A DNA stretch of 64,000 nucleotides from Theropithecus gelada. Lineage: Eukaryota > Chordata > Mammalia > Primates > Cercopithecidae. The notes beneath the pieces were generated by a model. The model did no database searches, was not told the origin of the DNA, and saw nothing but the letters and a program-made list of their open reading frames with translations. Below, in pieces: positions 55,420-64,000 of the stretch. The translations under genes and the position numbers were made by a program. The stretch lies in contig NC_037681.1 in NCBI RefSeq assembly GCF_003255815.1, positions 68,757,438 to 68,821,437 of the forward strand, in the 5' to 3' direction. Numbering within the stretch: the first letter of the stretch is position 1; every line of letters begins with the position of its first letter.

Positions 55420-56230
55420 ATTGTTTTCTGATGAATCAAGAAAGATGTTGAGATTACATTTTTTCTTGCATATCTTTTAATTTCTTTGGAAGTTGGTAGT
55501 TGCTTATGTTTTTTCATTTGCTTAGATTTCATAGAACCAATTGTTCCCACAATAAACCAACAGCTGTGTAAAATGCTTCTCAATTAAAACTTTCACATGG
55601 CCAGCCTCTTAGGTAATCTAATAGTAGTTCCATTTTCTTCCTCCTGGCGGCATCCTTCCTGGAGCCCCCTGTCCCACCTAATTCACACAGGTTACTTTCT
55701 GGGCTTGCCACCTGGCCTAGTCTTATCTGTTGGTCTTCAGGGACTTCCTTTGGTCATCATTCTGGAGATGTCCTTCACCTGACTCCTGTATGTAATCCCC
55801 TGTTTCTTGGATCTTTCTTGGTTTATTTCATCATTTGGTGGAACAAATCATCCAGTAGTTTCCTGAGAAAGGATATGTGAAAAGAACATCTTTTTGTGAT
55901 GTTACATGTATAAAAAAGTGTATATCCTATCCTCACCCATAATCAAAGGTTTGTTTTGGTGGGTGAGTATGGAATTCTAGGTTAAAAATCATTTTTACTC
56001 AGATTTTCAATGGCTTTCAGATATTCCATTAGCTTCCAGCTCTCAATGTTGTTGAGAAGTCCAGTAGTATTCTTTTACTCCAATCCTTTGGAATGATTTT
56101 TTTTTTCTCTCTCTTTGAAAGCCTTTTGTCTTCCTCTGAATTTTTGTCTTTATTCTGCTGGCTTCCACCTACGTTATTGGGGGATTTAATCACATCTGCA
56201 GTGATTTTTGTGTATCTTTTCTATTCATTT
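55420..56230 (-). repeat. HAL1-like LINE, antisense
   Basis: Read in reverse, it carries the same phrases as 36420-37690: 'tgagtatggaattctaggtt', 'ttcaatggctttcagatatt' and 'aatcatccagtagtttcctg' are complements of the sense copy's text. A T-rich run lies near 56097-56108. Confidence 0.65.
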
Positions 56231-56857
56231 TGTGAAATGAAAATAAATCTCAGGACTCCCGAAATCACTAAGCCGAAGGGAAAAGTCAAGCTGGAAACTG
56301 CATCAGAAAAACCTGCCTCCCATTTTATTACTAAATAAGATAAAGAGGGGTTTTTTTTGTTTGTTTTTTGTTTTTGTTTTTTATTTTAAAGCTACATACT
56401 TCCTTCACAATTTGCTCACAAGGAAAGTCATCACTCTGTTCACCTGAGACAACTGCCTATCTGACTGCTTACTCTGCCCTATTGTTTCACTAAGGTGGAC
56501 TAAGGCATAAGTGTCTATTCCTGTACTCTATTCTCACATGTAAATTGTGTATTCAGTGAAAGGCTAATCAGAAACTCAAAAGAATGCAAACTTTTGTCTC
56601 TTATCTATCTATGACCTGGAAGCCCCTTCTCCCCCTTTGAGTTGTTCTGCCTTTCTGGACCAAACCAATGTACATCTTACACATATTGATTCATATCTCA
56701 TGTCTCCCTAAAATGTATAAAACCAAGCTGTGCCCTGCCCACCTTGGGCACATGTCATAAGGACCTCCTAAGGCTGTGTCAGGGGCACGTCCTTAACCTT
56801 GGCAAAATAAACTTTTGAAATTGATTGAGATCTGTCTCAGTTACTTTTGGGTTAACA
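56231..56857 (+). mobile_element. ERV LTR with TATA and AATAAA
   Basis: 'aggactcccgaaatcactaa', 'aaagtcaagctggaaactgc', 'aatgtacatcttacacatat', then TATAAAA (56716-56722), AATAAA (56806-56811) and the end 'ttttgggttaaca'. The TATA-to-polyA spacing is that of a working LTR. A T-rich piece near 56350-56385 may be a small insertion. Subfamily not assigned; outside 4-mers do not match. Confidence 0.75.
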
Positions 56858-57486
56858 GATTATACTAAATAAAACAAGGCATTTGAAAGATGTTTGGAAG
56901 CTATTTATATGTTGGTGGCCCTGTCTTCTGGTGGCCTTTACTAGAATATAAACAGATGGCCAGCAAACTTTTTCATTTGGTATCCCTACAATTAATGTAA
57001 GTAGGTCTCTTCTCTGGTGGTATTCAGTTTCTCCAGAGAAGGATCACCCCATCTCTATGGGCGGAGGGGAAAGAGGGAGTGCCGCTAAACCTGGCAGAGA
57101 AGGGCACGGAGGCTCTCACTTTCCTCTTTCCAGACTCTAGCACCTCACTGCCAGCTCTCCTTTGTTTGGTACCTGATTTCCTAGTACTTTCTGGTTTAGC
57201 TTCTCCATAAACCCATCTTCCTATTTTGTAGAGTGGGTGGGAACCTAGACGTCTAGGGGCTTCCTACACACTCTTACTCCCGATTTTCACTCCTTCACCT
57301 AGGCTCTGTCTTCCCTGTACCTGATGCCACCAGCTCCTGAAGTTTTCTGCTGTTCAGTGGAGTGGACTATCTCTTTCAAATTAGCCTGGCCCTGGGCAGG
57401 TACGTTAGTTTGAACTTCCTCCTCTTTAGTTCAGCACTGCTCCTAAATGGACTTCTCCTTGGAGGAGATGGCTAGAAAACATAAAG
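56858..57486. other. No gene or repeat recognised
   Basis: C/T-rich unique-looking sequence. Confidence 0.45.
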
Positions 57487-57884
57487 TTCATTGATTATAT
57501 CTATAAGCACCTACTGAATACCACTGGGTACTGGGAATAAAAAGATAAATAAGATCCAGTCCCTGACCTCAAGGAGCTCACAGGCAAATTTTCAAGAGAA
57601 TCACATAAACAAACAATTGCAGTACAGTGTTATGAGTGTAGTGGTCCAGATGCTTAGAAGACATAGAGAGAAAAGAGGCTGTAATTTCCTCGGCAGGAGC
57701 AGTGTTTCGGAGTGGTGACACAAGCTGAGTTTTGAAAAACATATATATGAGTTTACCAGCCAAATAGGAAGAGGGAAAATATTCCAAGAAGAGGGACAAA
57801 AACATGTGCAAAGCTTCATTTCTTCATTTGTTTAAACATATTTATTAAGAGCTTGCACTGGGTAGGCATTGGGGATCCAATTCT
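57487..57884 (-). repeat. L2 3' ends, antisense
   Basis: Two reversed L2 3' starts follow each other: one at about 57487 ('ctataagcacctactgaata') and one at about 57826 ('aaacatatttattaagagct'). The second is interrupted by an Alu. Confidence 0.65.
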
Positions 57885-58191
57885 TTTGTTGTTGTTGAGA
57901 CAGGGTCTCACTCTGTTGTCCAGGCTGGAGTACAGTGGTACAATCACAGCTCACTGCAGCCTCTGCCTCCTGGGGTTAAGCAATCCTCTCACCTCAGCTT
58001 CCTGAGTAGCTGGGACTACAGGTGCACACTACCACATCTGGCTAATTTTTTCTAATCTTTAAATTTTTTTTGTAGAGACAAGGTCTCACTATGTTGCCCA
58101 GGCTGGTCTTGAATTCCTGGTCTCAAGCAATCCTCCTGCCTCAAACTCCCAAAATGTTTGGATTACAGGTATGAGCCACCGTGCCTGGCCA
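57885..58191 (-). repeat. Alu, minus, inside L2
   Basis: (TTG)n start, 'gagacagggtctcactctg', ending 'gagccaccgtgcctggcc'. Duplication GGGATCCAATTCT / GGGATACAATTCT (one change) at 57872-57884 and 58192-58204. Confidence 0.96.
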
Positions 58192-58204
58192 GGGATACAA
58201 TTCT

Positions 58205-58330
58205 GAACAGAACGAAGTCCCTGTTCTTGAAGTTTGCAGAATGACAAAATTAGGCAATCAAATTATCAAACAAGTATCTAATTACGAACTGTGATAATTG
58301 TCACAGATGGAAGGTAATAAGAATGGTAGG
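58205..58330 (-). repeat. L2 3' end, antisense, continued
   Basis: 'gaacagaacgaagtccctgt' continues the L2 text after the Alu. Confidence 0.6.
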
Positions 58331-58796
58331 GTTGGGAGGGAGGGGTCCCAGCATGGTGTATTCAGGGAACCATAAGCAATTCTATATGGCTGGATAGGAG
58401 CAGAAGTCCCAGCTATCTTGGACGGGGCAACAAGTCCATTGTTCCAATTTTACCCTTGGGCTGATCCATACTCGTAAACAGTTCTTCAACCCCTGGACAG
58501 ATAATTATGAATTCTAGAGTTCTTCCCTTCTTTCAGCAAATTTAGCTTTTCTGAGAATTTCACTTACTTTTAAAAAATTATGAAGACTCAAGTCAGACTT
58601 AATCTATCATACGGCTGCTCGCTGCCTCTCTCAACATGTTCGAGTCCATCTGGAGTTTCTCAGAATCTTTCCGTGTTTTTTTTTTTCTTTTTTTTAACTT
58701 CTCCAAACAATTTAGCATCATCAGCCACCTTCTCCAACTTAGAGTTCACCTTTTCTTGCCAAATGCATCAAGCACACTAACAGTTAGAAAAAAAAA
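58331..58796. other. No gene or repeat recognised
   Basis: Unique-looking, with a T-rich run near 58676-58697. Confidence 0.45.
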
Positions 58797-59083
58797 TTTT
58801 TTTTTTTAAACAGTCTTACTCTGTCACCAGGCTGCAGTGCAGTGGCATGATCTCGGCTCACTGCAATGTCCGACTCCCTGGTTCAAGTGATTCTCCTGCC
58901 TCAGCCTCCTGAGTAGCTGGGATTACAGGCATGCACCACCATGCCCAGCAAATTTTTGTATCTTTAGTGGAGACAGGGTTTCACCATGTTGGCCAGGATG
59001 GTCTCAATCTCCTGACGTCATGATCTGCCCACCTCGGGCTCCCAAAGTGCTGGGATTACAGGCGTGAGCCACTGTACCCAGCC
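58797..59083 (-). repeat. Alu, full length, minus
   Basis: T run, 'aaacagtcttactctgtc', ending 'gtgagccactgtacccagcc'. Confidence 0.95.
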
Positions 59084-61030
59084 AGAGACATTTTTAAAAG
59101 CTGACTTTGTATATACTCTCTCTTCTCCTATTAGAAATGACTAATATGTTTTATTCTCATTTAGCAAACCAAGGCTGCCAAGATTTCTGCTTGTGTGATA
59201 TTATCAAGTTGTGGTGTCACTGGCACTGGCTTCCAGGTTACACCAGGCTGCATTCCTGATTTGTACACTAACATCTACAGTGTCTAGATCTACATTTATA
59301 GAGGATACGCACCTAGAGTAGCCTATTAAATGTTTCACCTAGAAATGATTTCCGGGGAACCCCACTCAGACTAACTACCAAAGGCCCTCAGCAAAATGGC
59401 CAAGTAGGTAGGTATAGTTAGCCTTTGGTGCCTACTCATAGCCCCTATCTTTGCCTCATCCCCATGTCCCTTCTCCCCAGCCACAGTTTTTTTTTTTTTG
59501 CTCTCAGCTGTACTGCAAAAAATATTTAGAGGCACAAGGGAGGCATTGAGAGAAATGAAGATAATTGTTTTTTGTTTTTTGTTTTTTTAAATGACTCTGA
59601 CAGTAAATGATTCTTTCGTGGGGCACACGGATGTTTATGTGTCCACACCCAAACTGCTCTTACACATCTTCAAAGAGGCCCTCAGAGAAAGAGCAGGGGA
59701 TCTGTGGGAACAAGATAAGGGAGGGAAAAGGTTCAGAAAGGAGAAGTTCTGATGACAGCCTTGCCCTTGACAGCAGAAGAGAAGCTATCTACATTTCTGG
59801 GTAACAGATACAGATAAAGTTGAACACCATGTCAGGTTTTTTGGAGACTTTGTACTTCCCCATGTTGTTATTTTTGTTATTACCTTCTGTTTTTCCATGA
59901 TAATTAGTCCCAAACAAAGCCCTTAAAATGGAAAGGGCCTGTGTATTTATTTTGGTACACAGCAAGAAGGGAGTATATCCCACCCTACATTCACTCTTGA
60001 AGAAAAATGAGAATCAAGAACTTGAAAGTTTAACTGGGAAGTCTGAGACTTCCCCAACAATCCTTAGAGCAATGCAACCCTCCTCACCCCCAAATGCTCC
60101 ACGTTTTAACATGACCTTTCCTTTCTTACCCTTAATCCAAACTTCTATGTGGGCAAAACAAGAAGAGAGAGTACCTGGATCACCATGGCAAAATCAGAGA
60201 AGGCTTTACAGAAGAGGAAGATACATATGTGTGTCTTAATGTGGCATCATCTCTAACAAAATACTTGTATAATGCACATAAATCAGCCATGGTGCCTGGG
60301 TCAGCCTCCACAGTATCTTCAGAGCAAGCATCATTTTCCATTTCCCAATAGGAATAGCTACTTTCTATTTTGTTTTTGAAAAAGGAAGGTAGGGCAGAGC
60401 CAGCCCTAATAGAAATATCCAGTGGAAACATGTTTTAGAGTCTGCTAGATTCACTTCAGAGCCCATGATTCTCTTGCATGTATTCCTGAAGTGATTATAT
60501 TAATCAGACACAAATGGGAAATGTTTTACATTAATGACTACAGCTGTGTTCCTTTTATCTTGCCAAAGAAAGTGTCTACATGTTTTCCTTTCATTCTGTT
60601 AATTATTCAGCATCAATGAAAAGTACCCTTGCAACAGTTTTTACCAAAACCAGGTTTCCTATGTCACTTTCATACACAATAGGAAACAAAGACACTGTAT
60701 CTGTCCATCAGAAGCAGGAGATCCCTTTCGTCGACCTTCTCATTCCATCTCTAGCCCTGAGCATTCTTGTGACCTAACCATACTGAAACTGCCTTTGCAA
60801 ACTAATAATCCCAAATTGGGTACCCCACTTACACTTGTCGGTAAAGATAACTGACAGCCCTAATCCTGTGTGGGCATTTCACCTGAGTGGGAAGACAACA
60901 CTTCTAGCCAGCCCAGCACTTATATAATATGTAATCAATAAAGCCAGATATTGCCAGGCAATAAGAGGCACTCTGGGACTTGGTTTTTTAATATGGAAGA
61001 CAGCTAGTTTGTAGTTTCAGCTGTAGAAGA
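59084..61030. other. Longest repeat-free stretch; no gene seen
   Basis: Nearly 2 kb in which I recognise no interspersed repeat. The largest frame is 103 codons (59928-60239) and resembles nothing known. T runs lie near 59489-59500 and 59569-59589. Confidence 0.5.
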
Positions 61031-61612
61031 TGTGGTAGCCAACCCCAAGGTGGTCCCCCAGTGATCTACACCTCCAGGTATTCATGCCCTTGGGTAGTTC
61101 TCTCCTACATTGTATCAGAGTTGGTCTATGTGATGGATAGAATATAGCAGACATGATGAAATGTCAATTACAAGGCTAAGTTACAAAAGATATTGTGGCT
61201 TCTGCCTTGTTTTCTCTTGTACTACACTTTCTCTGGGAAGCCCCTTGCCATGGCTTGAGGCCTAGAGAAGAGGCCCATGAGGCAAGGATCTGAAGTCTTC
61301 TTCAGTCTTCCTACATCCAGCAAGGAACTCAGGTCTTTTCAATGAGTGGAGTCAGCTACCACTCTTGCCAAGAGCCACGAGTGTCAGTCATCTTAGAAGC
61401 CAATCCTCCAACCCAATCAAGCCTTCAGATGACTGCAGCCTTGGCCAACATCTTGTCTACAACTTCATGAGACAGTCTAAGCCAGAACATTCAGCTAAGC
61501 TGCTCCTAGATTTCTTACCCTTGGAAACTGTGAGATAATAAATGTTTGTTGTTTTAAGCTGCTAAACTTGAGGTAACTGTTGGGAGTACTCAGCAATACA
61601 CAACTAACATAA
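61031..61612 (+). mobile_element. MLT1-type MaLR LTR
   Basis: 'tgtggtagccaaccccaagg' to '...cacaactaacat', with 'agtcaagcc'-like 'caatcaagccttcagatgac' and AATAAA at 61537-61542 in 'gagataataaatgtttgttg'. About 580 bp; same type as 26775-27275. Confidence 0.85.
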
Positions 61613-61624
61613 AACACTTTATCT

Positions 61625-61920
61625 ATTTTTTTTTTTTTGAGACAGTGTCTCACTCTGTCATCCAGGCTAGAATGCAGTGGTGCAATCTCAGCTCACTGCA
61701 ATCTCCACCTCCTGGGTTCAAATGATTCTCCTACCTCAGCCTCCCAAGTAGCTGGGATTACAGGCATGCACCACCATGCCTGGTTAATTTTTGTATTTTT
61801 AGTAGAGATAGGGTTTCACCATGTTGGCTAGGCTGGTCTCGAACTCCTGACCTCAAGTGATCCGCCTGCCTCGGCCTCACAAAGTGCTGGGATTACAGGC
61901 TTGAGCCACCGTGCCGGGCC
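61625..61920 (-). repeat. Alu, full length, minus
   Basis: T run, 'gagacagtgtctcactctg', ending 'ttgagccaccgtgccgggcc'. Flanks CACTTTATCT (61615-61624) and CACTTTCTCT (61921-61930) differ by one base. Confidence 0.96.
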
Positions 61921-61989
61921 CACTTTCTCTCTTGAACTCTAGCCCCTAGAGCCAAAATTCCACTGTATGCCTGGTCAACAGTAAAAGAA

Positions 61990-62135
61990 ATTTCCACTCA
62001 GATCTCACGCTGTGGCAATAATATACCTATTTCATCAGGTTGGGAGGATTAAGCAGATAGTACATGTAAAGTGTTTAGTATGAGCCCAGTACAAGGTAAG
62101 AACTCAACTAATGCTATTTACCACTATTATACAGA
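61990..62135 (+). repeat. MIR SINE 3' part, sense
   Basis: 'tacctatttcatcaggttgg' followed by 'gaggattaagcagatagtac', 'atgtaaagtgtttagtatga' and 'gaactcaactaatgctattt'. Confidence 0.7.
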
Positions 62136-62929
62136 GACATAGGCCTGTGGGTGATTGCTCTGGCTCTTGGTGTTCAAGAGGCTTAAGGCACAGCATAATT
62201 AATGAAGACTTAGAGCTCAGGGGACAGGGAAGGAAATTTGAATGGATCTTCCCCACTCCTAGTAGCTCAGAGGGAGCAAGCCTCTAGCTGCTACAGCCAG
62301 GGCTCCCTTCCATGGGGGCAGAAGGAACAGGTCAGAGAAGAAACATCCCCTTTTCTTGGTCCCTAAATTGACTAAAGCAGTATGTAAAATGATAGAAAAA
62401 AACTGTACCAAGTGAGGAAAGGGAAAGAAACAGGAAGTTAAGGTATGAAAGTCATCTTCATCTGCTTCTTGATTTTGCCCTGGAACTACCTTGTTTATTT
62501 TCAGCTTTCCCTGCGCCAAGCAGAATCTGTGCACAATCATGCATTCTAGAGCTTAGGACAAAGCACAAGTCTACTGTCTAGCATCTGCTTGTGGCCCAGG
62601 CCATCTCCGGTATGTATGGGCTATAAGAAAAGTGGTAGGCTCTGGGGGTGCAAGTCACGAGGTTTATTATGGGGTCATTTATTGTCAGGGGAACCACACC
62701 AGAAGGGAAAGGTAGTTGCTTGGAATACAAAGAACAAAGTGCAGACTCTGATCTGAAAGTCTGTCAATCCATGTGCCAAACTAAAGTAACTAGGCAGGAA
62801 ATAAACTGAAGAACAATTGAGAGCCAAGAGTGGTCAGAGACAGACTAAAGTAAAATGGGTCACTTGGAGCAATCATGGAATTAATTTGGTGAATGTTATT
62901 TATATGCTGAAGCATTATTGTTAAATACA
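62136..62929. other. No gene or repeat recognised
   Basis: Unique-looking sequence. A 93-codon minus frame (62259-62540) resembles nothing known. Confidence 0.45.
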
Positions 62930-63055
62930 CTAAATGTAAGCCTCACAATTTTCATCTTTTTGATCACAATTATATTCCTAGTACTTAGATCAGAGCCTAG
63001 CGTATAGTAGGTGCTTGATAAATACTTGTTCAGTGAATGAATGAATGAATGCAAA
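62930..63055 (+). repeat. L2 3' terminus, sense
   Basis: 'attcctagtacttagatcag' then 'cgtatagtaggtgcttgata' and (TGAA)n, the exact order of an L2 3' end. Confidence 0.85.
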
Positions 63056-64000
63056 TGTGATTCAACACAGCTCGAGAAGTTGGGGTAAATTTAGAAAGAC
63101 CTATTATTTAAGTATACACACAGATTTATTTTAATTTATACAGTTATGATTCACACGTTTTTTAGGGACAATCTCCCATATAACTCTGTAGTCAATGTGC
63201 ATTATGCATTCTGCTTGGAGACTTGGTCAGGTTTCAAGTTCTTCCTGACTAAAAACTTTTGAGTTCCACTCACTAGTTAGACAAATTAGAAAGAGTGTTC
63301 TAGCTTCGTGGGCTATGGAAATAGAAGGGAGAAGCAAGCTGGCTGTTACAAATATGTCATATGAGGAAATTATAGTTCAAATTCACAGGTCAGTAGCAAC
63401 ATATTAACAGAATTAATTGTCCTTCAAGGGTTGTAAGCTGCCATATCTTTAGGGGGTAGAAATACTCAACTAGCTGTCTAACATATGGGCCCCCAAATGA
63501 TCTACTCTTAGAGAAACTCATTTGATGAGACCAACTGTTTCTCAGCCTAAGACTCTCCAGGATCACTGCATTTCTGTTGTTCCATTTGTATGAATAAAGA
63601 AGAAACCTAAGAAATGTCTATATTTTCTCTGCTCCTCCTGGTCTGGAATAGAGATGTGAACTCTACTTGTTTGACAAGAATCCTTTACTCTCTACCTTTA
63701 GGACTTTGAATCATTTCAGAAATCTCTTGCTCAGTAAACAAATCTCTCTCCGCAAGGAGATAATGCAGCATAAAGTTCAGGTCGGAGTCTATGTAGGAAA
63801 TACTGCAGTTACCCATCAATTGTCCATAGTCGACTTGGTTTGAGTTTCCCCAGAGCTCAACTTGGGAACAGTACTGTCATCTGGAGCCATTCTGTGCTGA
63901 ATGACAGCCATCTGCTTTTCATGTGCCCTTTCTACTTGGACAAACAAAAATAATCACCCCACATGACAATCCATACATTTATAGTTCTTCAAACACACTT
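63056..64000. other. No gene or repeat recognised
   Basis: Unique-looking sequence to the window edge. Confidence 0.45.

Overview
This window looks like ordinary primate, almost certainly human, nuclear DNA. The evidence is about 28 Alu elements and Alu fragments on both strands, fossil MIR and L2 elements, L1 copies of several ages, ERVL-MaLR and other ERV LTRs, and Tigger and hAT DNA transposons. I found no intact protein-coding gene and no supported exon. The long open frames are translations of Alu, 7SK, microsatellite or pseudogene sequence. The longest frame outside a repeat is 182 codons at 322-870. It resembles nothing I know and could arise by chance. Family names come from recognising consensus sequence by eye, not from a search, so subfamily names are deliberately broad.

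Layout. 1-11 kb: mostly single-copy sequence with L2 and MIR remnants, two Alus, an ERV LTR at 9.2-9.9 kb flanked by GATC, and an MLT1 LTR at 10.2 kb. 11-15 kb: a fossil MER20-like element split by an old L1, which itself took a truncated 7SK retropseudogene and an Alu at one 15-bp target. Beside it is a duplicated non-repeat block of about 165 bp (13.5 and 14.8 kb) with a 12-bp hairpin at one edge. 15-31 kb: dense Alus, including a FLAM monomer, a three-unit Alu and a locally duplicated Alu cluster, plus MaLR LTRs and a hAT element. 31.2-32.7 kb: a Tigger-type transposon with both ends and TA duplications, carrying two Alus. 33-38 kb: an L1 3' end, a solo MaLR LTR flanked by GTCAG, and a HAL1-like element. 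38.2-39.0 kb: a processed pseudogene of PPDPF. 39.9-42.5 kb: a full-length MaLR element with both LTRs and an L1 inside it.

42-64 kb: more Alu, L1 and L2. The main item is a long antisense L2 (46.7 to about 50.3 kb), with recognisable reverse-transcriptase coding remains, interrupted by a MIR and an MLT/MST LTR. Others are a tail-to-tail inverted Alu pair at 52.4-53.0 kb, an LTR inside a tetranucleotide repeat at 54 kb, a second HAL1-like copy in opposite orientation at 55.4 kb, and an LTR with visible TATA and AATAAA motifs at 56.2-56.9 kb.

No genes here work together. The interest lies in the record of insertions and rearrangements: nested elements, target-site duplications and duplicated blocks. 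The window is consistent with an intron or intergenic DNA, and the sequence alone cannot separate the two. I found no undescribed biological system. The most unusual observations are the 7SK/Alu double insertion at one target, the duplicated block with its edge hairpin, and the closely spaced inverted Alus.
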